64,000 nt of DNA, taken from G963662905 sp963662905 (GTDB lineage Bacteria; Bacteroidota; Bacteroidia; Bacteroidales; WRLA01). Positions 26,378 through 35,377 of this stretch are shown here, piece after piece. The notes under the pieces are model-generated. The model was not told the DNA's origin. It searched no databases and saw only the letters and a program-made list of their open reading frames with translations. The DNA is taken from the NCBI GenBank assembly GCA_963662905.2, contig CAXXFD010000002.1:682001-746000 (forward strand), written 5' to 3'. A program made the translations under genes and the position numbers. The stretch's first letter is position 1, and each line of letters starts with the position of its first letter.

Positions 26378-28775
26378 CTTCTGTAATTTTACCCATTTGG
26401 TCGGGAAATTGCTGCAATAACTGCTTAATTTGCCCTACATCAAAACTGTCAGCAGCCTTAATCAGGCAGCTGCCAAAAACAAACAGCTTTTTTTTACCTG
26501 ACACCTCAGCATGACGACAAATTTTTTGCCCAAAAAGGATTATTTCTTCTATGTCGTTGTTTCTCTTTATCTTATCCCACTCAAGCATCCACTTTTCGTA
26601 GGGTAAGGATGTAAAAATACGGTTTTTTTGTTTTGAAAGAACATCTATTGAACTTTCTTTTTGCAGATATTCTTTATTAACCTTATTTTCAACAGAATAA
26701 ATATTTTTTTTGAGATGCAGTTTTTTATACCTATCCCTATCCTTCTCATGTTTGAAAGCAACATGCGGCATTGCTATTGTAAATACACTGCCCACCCCTT
26801 CTTTACTTCTAAGGGAAATCGTTCCATTCATCGCTTCAACAATTTGTTTTGTTATTGCCAGCCCAAGACCGGCGCCCCTGCGTGACGACACACTTTTTTC
26901 CGACAATTGTTCAAACGCCTCAAAAATCCGTGCGTGATCGCAATCAGGTATTCCAGGGCCCGTGTCGCGCACTTCAAATATCAGGTCGGCACGCTTCATG
27001 TCTTCATTTAGCCGTTCCAATGTCAAAACAACTTCTACTTCCCCCGTATCAGTATATTTAATGGCATTATCAATTAAATTGGTCAATACTTGCCTGATTC
27101 TGACTTCGTCCAGAAAAAACATTTTGTTACGACAAAAAGCATCGGTTTGAAAAATCAGGTGAATTGATTTCTTCATTTCCGGCAAAACTTCAAAAGCTGC
27201 CTGAAGTTCGAGCATCATGGAAATGGCATTAAAATTACCATCTTTGTTAATTACTATTTTCCCGGAATCAAGGGCAGATTTTTCAAAAAGGTTATTTATG
27301 AGATCCGCTAAAACCGTACTGCTTTGATGAAGCGATGTCAAGTATTTGTCCAAACCCGGCTGGCGGATACGTCTTTCGAGGATATTTACATAGCCCATCA
27401 AGGAGTTTAAAGGGGTGCGCAATTCATGCGACATATTTGCAAGGAACTGCGACTTGGCTTTGCTTGCCAATTGGGCATCATCACGCGCCTGGCGCAGCTC
27501 GTGAAACAGCTGATGCGCTTTGGTTATATCGCGTACAACAGCCAGTACACGTTCATCGTCAATGGCCATAAACCTGATTTCATAAGCTTTTTTTTGATCT
27601 TTGACACTCATTTCATATTCATGCGAATGGACCTTTTTATCAGTTAATGCATTTTTAATCAATTCCAAAAAAAAGCTGTTAATTTCTTTATTGAAAAACT
27701 TTGATATTTTTTCTCCGATAAAGGAATCCGGAGGCAGCAGGAGGTGCTCTTCGGCACTGCATCGAACATCGAGATAGGTTCCGTTTCTATCCAAAATAAA
27801 AATTAAATCAGGAAGTGTATTAACAATAGCATCATTTATGGCCTCACTAGCCGACAAAGCTTCTTCGTAGCGTTTGCGCATCAAAGCCCCGGCCAGCTGA
27901 TCCGAAGCCTGCCGGAACAAACGAAACCAGTCTTCATTAAACTCAGGTTGCGGGCTTAAAAAATCAAAACCTGTAAAACCAATTAAATCGGAACCGGAAA
28001 AAACCGGCAATACCAAAAGCGAACTTATACCCTGCATCTGGAGATAATTGCGTTCCTGCTCCGCATCATCGCCTAACCTGGAGACATCCGGTATAAATAT
28101 CTTTTTGTCGCGTCGCAGCGCATCCATCCACCAGCCAAAACTATCAATTTCCAGAATTTGCAATAACGCCTTGGCTGACTTGACGTCACGGGCACACCAT
28201 TCATAAGTATTGCTCATATATCTGTTTTCCTTGTCGAACTCAAATATATATGCCCTGTCGGCACGGAAAAACATTCCCATTTCATCAATAACCTTCTGAA
28301 TTCCATACTGAAGCCTTGAAGCAGGATGCCTTATCAGTTCTTTGGAAAGCGAATTACTGAACTTACGGAACTCTTCCTTCCAGATTTCATCAGAACGCTT
28401 TATATCCCCCCGCTTTTCGAAATGAATAATTCCAATTATGAATTCTGTTTTTTCAATTGAAACCAATCCCTTTTCCAATTTGATAATACCCGAAAAACCC
28501 TGAGGGAACTCCACCGGAAATACAATCTGCACATTCCTTTTAAATTTGTTAATGAGTCCTTGATCTTCATCGCCCAAAAACCTCAGGAAATTATGATGCA
28601 AACACTCATGGTTTTGCGAACATTGCTCCAGCATCTCCTCAATAAATTTATAAAACAGGAGATTAACGCATAATCTTTCCTTTCCTATTTCTGCCAAATA
28701 GGCTTTTGCAGGCAATTGTTCCAAAAACTTTCCAATATGTGAATCCGGCGCACATAAATGTATTTTATTTTTCAT
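26367..28775 (-). CDS. GAF-PAS sensor histidine kinase with C-terminal helical domain
   Basis: An 802-residue cytoplasmic kinase. The first 140 residues are of unknown type; a GAF domain spans about 155-310 (MGMFFRADRAYIFEFD...SSLLVLPVFSGSDLIGFTGFDF), a PAS domain about 320-430 (NTLPDLIFILDRNGTYLDV), then HisKA with SHELRTPLNSLMGY and HATPase with NLIDNAIKYTD, DTGPGIP and GAGLGLAI. After the kinase comes a 110-residue helical tail (IEEIILFGQKICRHAEVSG...FDVGQIKQLLQQFPD) similar to tails seen after receivers in Bacteroidota hybrids, possibly HPt-like though no His is obvious. ATG 28775 is preferred over the TTG two codons upstream. It has no receiver; its partner is probably the overlapping REC protein. 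Confidence 0.87.
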   Translation of the reverse strand: MKNKIHLCAPDSHIGKFLEQLPAKAYLAEIGKERLCVNLLFYKFIEEMLEQCSQNHECLHHNFLRFLGDEDQGLINKFKRNVQIVFPVEFPQGFSGIIKLEKGLVSIEKTEFIIGIIHFEKRGDIKRSDEIWKEEFRKFSNSLSKELIRHPASRLQYGIQKVIDEMGMFFRADRAYIFEFDKENRYMSNTYEWCARDVKSAKALLQILEIDSFGWWMDALRRDKKIFIPDVSRLGDDAEQERNYLQMQGISSLLVLPVFSGSDLIGFTGFDFLSPQPEFNEDWFRLFRQASDQLAGALMRKRYEEALSASEAINDAIVNTLPDLIFILDRNGTYLDVRCSAEEHLLLPPDSFIGEKISKFFNKEINSFFLELIKNALTDKKVHSHEYEMSVKDQKKAYEIRFMAIDDERVLAVVRDITKAHQLFHELRQARDDAQLASKAKSQFLANMSHELRTPLNSLMGYVNILERRIRQPGLDKYLTSLHQSSTVLADLINNLFEKSALDSGKIVINKDGNFNAISMMLELQAAFEVLPEMKKSIHLIFQTDAFCRNKMFFLDEVRIRQVLTNLIDNAIKYTDTGEVEVVLTLERLNEDMKRADLIFEVRDTGPGIPDCDHARIFEAFEQLSEKSVSSRRGAGLGLAITKQIVEAMNGTISLRSKEGVGSVFTIAMPHVAFKHEKDRDRYKKLHLKKNIYSVENKVNKEYLQKESSIDVLSKQKNRIFTSLPYEKWMLEWDKIKRNNDIEEIILFGQKICRHAEVSGKKKLFVFGSCLIKAADSFDVGQIKQLLQQFPDQMGKITEDDD

Positions 28776-28800
28776 TGGCAATGATTCGTGCTACTGATAC

Positions 28801-28808
28801 CAAAACTA
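28801..28808 (-). promoter_or_regulatory. -7 box TAGTTTTG (minus strand)
   Basis: Exact TAnnTTTG 25 bases before ATG 28775; it serves the two-gene kinase operon. Confidence 0.55.
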
Positions 28809-28903
28809 CAAAAAAGAACCAATGCTTTCGATCAGGGCACAATAGGCCCTTAAAAAAAATGTGGATGCAGATCATTTCCTAAGATGAATTTTCCGGAAAC
28901 ATT

Positions 28904-28930
28904 AAAAAAGCCACCCCTTAAGGAGTGGCT
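28904..28930 (-). terminator. Terminator of the small AraC gene
   Basis: On the minus strand: AGCCACTCC, TTAA, GGGGTGGCT, then six T. A 9-bp stem with one G-U pair. Confidence 0.88.
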
Positions 28931-28954
28931 CACCATCTTTTTCAGACGCTTTAC

Positions 28955-29368
28955 CTATGAAATGCGATCTGAATTACGTACGGCTTTAGCGTATTCATAG
29001 GGGGTCATTCCTGTGAAACGCTTAAAGCTGTTGTAGAAGGCCATACGGTTGTTAAAACCAGCCTGACGAGCAACCTCTTCGATCAGGATTTTCTTGTCGC
29101 GGTTTGCTTCAAGTACGCGCTTAGCTTCCTTGATGCGATACTTGTTGATGAAAGTAGAAAAATTCATCTTCAGGTTTTCATTGATTACCTGGGATAAATA
29201 AGCCTTATTGGTGTTGAACTGCTGCGCAAGATCCTTGATTGTTAAATTTGGATCTAAAAAAGGCTTCTCTCCAACAACATACTCAATAAGGTTAATAGTG
29301 AGGCTGAGCTTTTGCTTGTCTGACAAGTTGGAATTACGATACTTGTCATCAAATGAATCTAATAACAT
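28955..29368 (-). CDS. Stand-alone AraC-type DNA-binding domain
   Basis: A 137-residue protein consisting almost only of an AraC double helix-turn-helix: LTIKDLAQQFNTNKAYLSQVINENLKMNFSTFINKYRIKEA, then ILIEEVARQAGFNNRMAFYNSFKRFTGMTPYEYAKA. It lacks the usual sensor or membrane region; only about 30 residues precede the domain. The C-terminal domain resembles that of the membrane AraC protein at 2985..4154 and of the hybrid one-component systems in this phylum, so it may derive from one by loss of the sensor part. It has its own terminator. Targets are unknown. Confidence 0.85.
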   Translation of the reverse strand: MLLDSFDDKYRNSNLSDKQKLSLTINLIEYVVGEKPFLDPNLTIKDLAQQFNTNKAYLSQVINENLKMNFSTFINKYRIKEAKRVLEANRDKKILIEEVARQAGFNNRMAFYNSFKRFTGMTPYEYAKAVRNSDRIS

Positions 29369-29701
29369 TGCTTCTAGGTTTTAATTTGTACTAAAAATGG
29401 TCATATCGTCTATCAATGCAAATATCCACAAACTTTTTCATTCCACAAAATTTATTTACAATAAAATTGAAAAGAAACAACAAAATTTCCAGGCTTCCTT
29501 TACCATTATGTAATAATCTCAATAATTTTTAGACATATATTGTCCAATAAAATTAATTTCCATAACAAATTGCACGCAAAATTAAAATTTTAGGCACCAT
29601 AGAAACCGGCAAAACAGCCTACAAATATAGCCTGAAACTTTCCCTGATAATAAGCACTTTCTTTATTAAATTCGCTACAAGAAAAAACCGAACTTCGTAA
29701 G
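29369..29701. other. Divergent intergenic region
   Basis: A/T-rich, 333 bases between the AraC domain gene and pdxB. GATATTTG on the minus strand near 29425 could be the -7 box of the AraC gene. Nothing else is seen. Confidence 0.4.
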
Positions 29702-30835
29702 ATGAAAATCATCATTGACAAATACATCCCATATATCTCCGGCGTTTTTGAAGAACATGCAGAAACCCAATACCTTGGCCCAAATGAATTCAACAACATT
29801 ACTGTGAAGGAAGCCGATGCACTAATAATCAGGACAAGGACAAAAGCAGGCAAACCTCTTTTATACAACACCGGGGTAAAATTCATCGCCACAGCAACAA
29901 TTGGAACCGACCACATCGACAAAGCATTCTGCGCCGAAAATGAAATAGAATGGAAAAATGCTGCCGGCTGTAATTCAAACTCTGTTAATCAATACGTTAC
30001 AAGTATTATGCTTGAGTGGTTGATTAAAAATAAACTTGGACTAAAATCTGCAACCGCAGGAATTATTGGCGTAGGCAATGTTGGTAAAAAACTAGAACAC
30101 AATCTCAACACACTGAATGTAAACACTTTAACAAACGACCCATTCAGAAGGGATAATGAATCAAACTTTCGGCACACAACAAAAAACGAAATATTCAAGT
30201 GCTGTGACATTATCAGCTTACATGTTCCCCTTTCACAAAGCGGTTCTTATCCCAGCTATCACTTACTTCAAAAAGAACATCTGGAGATGCTCAAAGGACG
30301 GCCTGTGCTGCTGGTCAACAGCTCGAGAGGCGAAGTGATCTCAAACGAACTCCTGCATTGGGCGCTTAACGATAACCCCCAGCTCTCCTTAGCCCTCGAC
30401 GTTTGGGAAAACGAGCCCCGCATTATGCAGGAACTGGCAAAAAAATGCTATTTCATCAGCCCACATATTGCAGGCTATTCGGCCGATGGCAAAGCCAAAG
30501 GCACAGAAATGTCGGTGCAGGCTGTGGCGCGCCATTTTAACCTTCCTCTCTTAAACTGGAGAGCATCCAATATTCCCTCCCACCCCAAAAGGCTTCTTTT
30601 GATCCCAAATCACAAACTTAGCTTCATGGAATCACTACAATTTGCATTTCGGCATACCTACAATATTTGGCATGATGATAAAACGTTGCGCAACGATTTT
30701 AATTCTTTTGAAAGCCAAAGATCATCCTATCCGCTGCGCAGGGAGTTTCAACATTTCTGCTTTGAGTTAACAAAAAAAGACAAAACCCTGACACAAACAC
30801 TTGTAAAACTGGGTTTTAAGCCTGTTAATAATTGA
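29702..30835 (+). CDS. pdxB: 4-phosphoerythronate dehydrogenase
   Basis: A 377-residue enzyme of the D-2-hydroxyacid dehydrogenase fold. Features: N-terminal catalytic half (MKIIIDKYIPYISGVF, RTRTKAG, ATIGTDHID), nucleotide loop GIIGVGNVGKKL, LVNSSRGEVI, catalytic Glu-His pair in VWENEP and SPHIAGYSADGKAKGT, and a C-terminal dimerisation extension typical of PdxB. It oxidises 4-phosphoerythronate in the DXP-dependent route to pyridoxal phosphate. The transketolase gene follows after 68 bases; transketolase forms erythrose 4-phosphate, the start of this pathway, so the pairing may be functional. Confidence 0.9.
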   Translation: MKIIIDKYIPYISGVFEEHAETQYLGPNEFNNITVKEADALIIRTRTKAGKPLLYNTGVKFIATATIGTDHIDKAFCAENEIEWKNAAGCNSNSVNQYVTSIMLEWLIKNKLGLKSATAGIIGVGNVGKKLEHNLNTLNVNTLTNDPFRRDNESNFRHTTKNEIFKCCDIISLHVPLSQSGSYPSYHLLQKEHLEMLKGRPVLLVNSSRGEVISNELLHWALNDNPQLSLALDVWENEPRIMQELAKKCYFISPHIAGYSADGKAKGTEMSVQAVARHFNLPLLNWRASNIPSHPKRLLLIPNHKLSFMESLQFAFRHTYNIWHDDKTLRNDFNSFESQRSSYPLRREFQHFCFELTKKDKTLTQTLVKLGFKPVNN

Positions 30836-30870
30836 TTTGGACATATAATGGGGCATTTCAAAAACTTATC

Positions 30871-30878
30871 TATTTTTG
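30871..30878 (+). promoter_or_regulatory. -7 box TATTTTTG
   Basis: Exact TAnnTTTG 25 bases before the transketolase ATG. Confidence 0.6.
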
Positions 30879-30903
30879 CAAAAAATTTTAAGGTCTCTGA
30901 ATA

Positions 30904-32955
30904 ATGAAGAAATCAATTGCCCAAAGGGCAGCAGACAATATCCGGGTACTGACAGCAGCAATGGTCGAAAAAGCAAAATCAGGTCATCCGGGTGGAGCAA
31001 TGGGAGGAGCCGACTTCACACAAATATTATATTCTGAATTTCTCAGCTATGATCCTGACATGCCGGATTGGTTTCGCAGGGATCGTTTTTTCCTGGATCC
31101 GGGACATATGTCGCCCATGCTTTATGCGCAACTTGCCCTTACGGGAAATTATACAATGGAAGATCTGAAGAATTTCCGCCAATGGAAAAGCTGCACTCCC
31201 GGACATCCTGAGCTCGACATAAAACACGGCATTGAAAACACAAGCGGCCCGCTGGGTCAGGGTCATACTATGGCTGTTGGTGCAGCCATTGCCGCAAAGT
31301 TCTTTAAAGAGCGTTTTGGCGACTGGTGTACACATTATATATATACCTTCATTTCCGATGGTGGAATCCAGGAAGAAATCAGCCAGGGTGCAGGCCGTAT
31401 TGCCGGCTATCTCAGGCTCGATAACCTGATCATGTTTTATGACAGCAATGACGTGCAGCTATCAACCATGACGAATGAGGTTTCGGTTGAAGATACTGCT
31501 AAAAAATATGAAGCCTGGGGCTGGCACGTTATCACGATTAACGGAAACGATGAAAACGAAATCCGCAATGCACTAAAAGAAGCGCGTGATTTTATCGGGA
31601 AACCTTGCTTAATCATTGGAAAAACAATTATGGGCCTTGGTTCCCGCAATTCAGAAAATGAAAAAATGGAAGGTTTGTGCTCCACTCACGGCCAACCTCT
31701 TTCCAATGCCGGCGTTGATATTGACGCCACCATTAAAAATCTGGGGGGCGATCCCGGGAACCCATTCCGCATTTATGATGATGTAGCTGATTACTATAAG
31801 GAAATCCGCCTGAATAAAAAGGCTGAAGCCAAAGAAAAGCAGGACATAGCCCATGCCTGGCTGGACAAAAACCCGGAAGCAGCCAAAGAATTCCTGGCAT
31901 TCGTAAAAGGCGAAATGCGCCATTTGGATTTTGAAAATATTGAGCTTAAAGGCAATTCTGCCACACGTGCAGCATCCGCAAGCATTCTGGCTTACCTGTC
32001 CGAACACTTACAAAACATGATCGTTTCCTCTGCCGATCTTTCCAATTCCGACAAAACAGATGGTTTTCTGAAGCACACCAAGCCCATGAAAGCAGAAGAC
32101 TTCAGTGGAAGGTTCCTTCATGCCGGAGTTTCGGAGCTTACAATGGCTGCCGTAATGAACGGTATTGCCCTTCATGGGGGCTTACGCGCTGCCTGCGGGA
32201 CATTCTTCGTATTCAGCGATTATATGAAACCGGCCTTGCGCCTTTCCGCTTTACAGGAACTACCGGTGATTTATGTTTGGTCGCATGATGCATTCCGTGT
32301 TGGCGAAGATGGTCCAACACACCAGCCGGTAGAACATCTGGCACAAATCCGCCTCATGGAAAAAGTTTATAACCACAGCGGCAAACGTTCGCTCATGGTT
32401 CTGCGCCCTGCTGATGCCGAAGAAACACGAATTGCATGGCAAATGGCACTCGAAAACACCAAAACACCATCAGGACTGATTCTTTCGCGGCAAAATATAA
32501 GCGATTTGCCGGGAACATCTCAAAAAAGCAGAAAAGAAATTGCAGAGCAAGCCAGAAAAGGCGGATATATTGTAAATGAAGATGAAGGCGAACCCGATAT
32601 GATTTTTGTGGGCAACGGATCGGAAGTACGCACACTTTATGAAGCTGCCGAATTGCTCAGAGAACGCAAAAAACTTAAAATCAGGATAGTAAGTGTTATG
32701 TCGGAAGGCATTTTCCGCGATCAAAGCCCCGAATACCAAAACTTAGTACTCCCGGACAGAAAACCAATTTTTGGATTAACAGCCGGACTGCCCAGTACGC
32801 TTTCCAGTTTGGTAGGTGATAAAGGGAAAGCATATGGCCTTTCACATTTTGGTTATTCTGCACCCGCCGGTGTTTTGGATGAAAAATTTGGCTTCACAGC
32901 TGAAAATATCTTCACCCATTCATTTGCTTATTTTGAAAACTTTCATGCCCAGTAA
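30904..32955 (+). CDS. tkt: Transketolase
   Basis: A 683-residue thiamine diphosphate enzyme of the non-oxidative pentose phosphate pathway. The N-terminal domain has KSGHPGGAMGGAD, DPGHMSPMLYA and TSGPLGQGHTMAVG. The cofactor loop reads SDGGIQEEISQGAGR...DSNDVQLS, with SDG in place of the common GDG, a variant I remember from other Bacteroidota enzymes. The middle domain has HAGVSELTMAAVMNG and VGEDGPTHQPVEHLAQIR, and the C-terminal domain is complete. It moves two-carbon units between sugar phosphates. It has its own promoter and terminator, so it can be expressed apart from pdxB. Confidence 0.95.
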   Translation: MKKSIAQRAADNIRVLTAAMVEKAKSGHPGGAMGGADFTQILYSEFLSYDPDMPDWFRRDRFFLDPGHMSPMLYAQLALTGNYTMEDLKNFRQWKSCTPGHPELDIKHGIENTSGPLGQGHTMAVGAAIAAKFFKERFGDWCTHYIYTFISDGGIQEEISQGAGRIAGYLRLDNLIMFYDSNDVQLSTMTNEVSVEDTAKKYEAWGWHVITINGNDENEIRNALKEARDFIGKPCLIIGKTIMGLGSRNSENEKMEGLCSTHGQPLSNAGVDIDATIKNLGGDPGNPFRIYDDVADYYKEIRLNKKAEAKEKQDIAHAWLDKNPEAAKEFLAFVKGEMRHLDFENIELKGNSATRAASASILAYLSEHLQNMIVSSADLSNSDKTDGFLKHTKPMKAEDFSGRFLHAGVSELTMAAVMNGIALHGGLRAACGTFFVFSDYMKPALRLSALQELPVIYVWSHDAFRVGEDGPTHQPVEHLAQIRLMEKVYNHSGKRSLMVLRPADAEETRIAWQMALENTKTPSGLILSRQNISDLPGTSQKSRKEIAEQARKGGYIVNEDEGEPDMIFVGNGSEVRTLYEAAELLRERKKLKIRIVSVMSEGIFRDQSPEYQNLVLPDRKPIFGLTAGLPSTLSSLVGDKGKAYGLSHFGYSAPAGVLDEKFGFTAENIFTHSFAYFENFHAQ

Positions 32956-32998
32956 TCAGGGCACATCCTGCTGCTAAGAGAATAATTTGTATATTGAG

Positions 32999-33031
32999 CC
33001 GGAGAACAGATACGTTCCTCCGGTTTTTTTT
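32999..33031 (+). terminator. Terminator after transketolase
   Basis: CCGGAGAAC, AGATAC, GTT-C-CTCCGG (one bulged C), then eight T. It lies before the ATG of the flavoprotein at 33047 and rules out the longer TTG-initiated frame. Confidence 0.85.
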
Positions 33032-33046
33032 GAAACAAAAATTCAG

Positions 33047-33664
33047 ATGAGTAACAAATACCACAAAACGGAACTTAAAGCCGGCAATATGTTGTATCCC
33101 TTGCCGGCAGTTATGGTCAGCTGTGGCTCAAAGCCAGAGGATTACAACATTATCACCATCGCATGGACAGGAACCCTTTGCTCCCAGCCGCCCATGCTTT
33201 ACATTTCCGTAAGGGAGTCAAGACATTCCTACAACATTATCAAACAAGAAGAAGAATTCATCATCAATTTAACGACGCCCAAACTGGCAAAAATTACGGA
33301 TTGGAACGGCGTAAAATCGGGTCGTGATTTCAGGAAATTTGAAGAATGCGGGCTCACAGCAAGCGAAGCCACAAAAGTTAAATGCCCGATGATTGCTGAA
33401 TCACCAATTAATATTGAGTGCAAAGTAAAAGACATCATCAAATTAGGCTCACACGATATGTTCCTGGCAGAAGTTGTAGCCGTCCATGCCGACACCCACT
33501 TAATTGACCCCAAGAGCGGAGCACTGGACCTGACCCGGGATAGTTTGCTGGTATATGCCCATGGAAATTATTATGAATTAGGCCAATGGATTGGAAAATT
33601 TGGTTTTTCAGTGATGAAACCAAAAACAAAAAAACGCCTGGCAAAACAAAAGAAAAACAAATGA
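33047..33664 (+). CDS. Flavin reductase-like (split-barrel FMN) protein
   Basis: A 205-residue protein with the split-barrel FMN fold: PLPAVMVSCG, NIITIAWTGTLCSQPPMLYISVRESRHSY, EFIINLTTPKLAKITDW and the C-terminal phrase YYELGQWIGKFGFSV. Relatives bind FMN and act as flavin reductases or oxidoreductases with unknown partners. The basic tail (KPKTKKRLAKQKKNK) is unusual for an enzyme and probably unstructured. ATG 33047 follows the transketolase terminator. The next gene starts at 33661 inside its stop codon (ATGA overlap), so the two are translationally coupled. It heads a tight five-gene run that ends with yaaA. Confidence 0.85.
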   Translation: MSNKYHKTELKAGNMLYPLPAVMVSCGSKPEDYNIITIAWTGTLCSQPPMLYISVRESRHSYNIIKQEEEFIINLTTPKLAKITDWNGVKSGRDFRKFEECGLTASEATKVKCPMIAESPINIECKVKDIIKLGSHDMFLAEVVAVHADTHLIDPKSGALDLTRDSLLVYAHGNYYELGQWIGKFGFSVMKPKTKKRLAKQKKNK

Positions 33665-34140
33665 TAAAAATACGCACAGCCACTGCTGAAGATCTGGAGC
33701 AAATAATTGATTTCCAAATGGAAATGGCAATGGAAACAGAAAATCTCCAATTAAATCGTGATACATTGCACAAAGGCATTAGTGCCATTTTTGACGACGC
33801 CTACAAAGGCCGGTATTATCTTGCAGAAATGAATGGACAAGTTGCCGGAATGCTTATGACTACTTTTGAATGGAGCGACTGGCGCGCCGCTACGGTACTG
33901 TGGATTCAATCCGTTTATGTGCGCAAAGAATTCCGAAAAAAAGGCATTTACAAATCTCTTTACAAGCATATTCAGGATATCGTTCAAAACAACCCAAATT
34001 ACGGAGGCATAAGACTTTATGTTGACCAAAGCAATATCAATGCAATAAAAGTTTACGAGAAAAGCGGAATGAATGGCGATCATTACCGGCTTTTTGAATG
34101 GATGACTTCAAAAGAAGACCAACAGAGAAAACCAAAATAA
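33661..34140 (+). CDS. GNAT-family N-acetyltransferase
   Basis: A 159-residue GNAT protein: MIKIRTATAEDLEQIIDF start, IQSVYVRKEFRKKGIYKSLYKHI as the acetyl-CoA binding motif A (R/QxxGxG/A region, here RKKGI), and GGIRLYVDQSNINAIKVYEKSGM as motif B. The substrate is not predictable. It is coupled to the flavoprotein gene by a 4-base overlap and followed after 7 bases by the isomerase-like gene. Confidence 0.88.
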   Translation: MIKIRTATAEDLEQIIDFQMEMAMETENLQLNRDTLHKGISAIFDDAYKGRYYLAEMNGQVAGMLMTTFEWSDWRAATVLWIQSVYVRKEFRKKGIYKSLYKHIQDIVQNNPNYGGIRLYVDQSNINAIKVYEKSGMNGDHYRLFEWMTSKEDQQRKPK

Positions 34141-34147
34141 ATTTAAT

Positions 34148-35356
34148 ATGGAGAGGAAATTGCGCATCTATGTAGCCGGGCACCGGGGGGCAAAACCAGA
34201 ACATCTGCAATACAGCGCAAGAGAAAAAATACAACAAGCGCTGAAAAATCAATATTACTGCTTTAGCGATGATGATCCGGATATAATCATTTTCATGACA
34301 GGCGGTTCGGAAATGAGCGTTTTGGAAATCATCGAAAAAGCGCCAAAACGATTCCGCTTATTTATAGGTTTTGAGGAAGAAAACGGGTATGCAGCAGCCA
34401 CGGAAGCTTATGCCAGAGCGCGCATGACGGGAATCCCAGGACAACTTCTCACATTACGAAGGGCACTTGTTGAAAATACCCTCAAAGACTATCGCAATGT
34501 CCTTATTGCTCAACAAAAACTTAAAGATGCCAAAATACTGCTTATCGGGAATCCTGCGCCCTGGCTCATTGCATCTATGGTTGACAAAAAGCAGTTACTA
34601 AAGAAATTTGACATCCGAATTATTCAGGAAAACTGGCCTGAAACAGATAAACTGAACAGTTTTGATGAGGATGAATCATTTTACCATCATTTCAACAAAG
34701 AAGATGCAGAAGACGATTTAAAGAGGACGGCCAGGCTCAGTACATTTGTTCGGCAAATGATCGAAAAACACAAAGCCGAAGCCATTACTACTGAGTGCTT
34801 TCCACTGCTCGATTCGCATAAGACCACCTTTTGCCTGGGCAATTCATTCCTCAATGGTCTGCATATTCCGGCAGGTTGCGAAGGCGATCTCACCAGCATC
34901 ACCGGTATGTTACTTTTATTTAAACTTACCGGAAAAATCCCCTGGATGGCCAACATAAACAATTTCAAAAGGCAAAATGTGATGTTCAGCCATTGTACTG
35001 TTCCTTTAAACATGCTCGAAAGCTACCGTATCGACACACATTATGAATCAGGTATAGGAACCGCAGTACGGGGAAAATTCAAAAAATCGGAAGTAACTGT
35101 TTTCAGACTTTCGCCCGATCTGGATAAATACTTCCTTGCAAAAGGTGAAATTATGCGTCGCAATGATTTTGACACAGCCTGCCGCACGCAAATATCCATC
35201 GAACTCCGCACAGATAAAATCAAAACGCTTCAGGAAGCCCCTTTAGGCAACCATCATCTGATATTGCCCGGCAACCATATCGCAAGCATTGAATTGTTCT
35301 GTATAATCCACGGAATAAATCAGGTAGAACAATTAAACAATTACAATAAACTTTAA
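34148..35356 (+). CDS. Sugar-isomerase-like protein (L-fucose/arabinose isomerase fold)
   Basis: A 402-residue soluble protein. The second half carries phrases of the fucose/arabinose isomerase superfamily: GCEGDLTSITGMLLLFKLTGKIPWMANI, MFSHCTVPLNM and the beta-barrel part YESGIGTAVRGKFKKSEVTVFRLSPDLDKYFLAKGEIM. The first half resembles the N-terminal domains of such isomerases (IIFMTGGSEMSVLEII). At 402 residues it is shorter than FucI (about 590) or AraA (about 500) but close to the group of short isomerase-related proteins. The metal ligands cannot be assigned with confidence. It is not next to sugar catabolic genes but inside the flavoprotein-yaaA operon, so its role is open. Confidence 0.65.
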   Translation: MERKLRIYVAGHRGAKPEHLQYSAREKIQQALKNQYYCFSDDDPDIIIFMTGGSEMSVLEIIEKAPKRFRLFIGFEEENGYAAATEAYARARMTGIPGQLLTLRRALVENTLKDYRNVLIAQQKLKDAKILLIGNPAPWLIASMVDKKQLLKKFDIRIIQENWPETDKLNSFDEDESFYHHFNKEDAEDDLKRTARLSTFVRQMIEKHKAEAITTECFPLLDSHKTTFCLGNSFLNGLHIPAGCEGDLTSITGMLLLFKLTGKIPWMANINNFKRQNVMFSHCTVPLNMLESYRIDTHYESGIGTAVRGKFKKSEVTVFRLSPDLDKYFLAKGEIMRRNDFDTACRTQISIELRTDKIKTLQEAPLGNHHLILPGNHIASIELFCIIHGINQVEQLNNYNKL

Positions 35357-35377
35357 TATCGACGTTTTGTTATAAAG

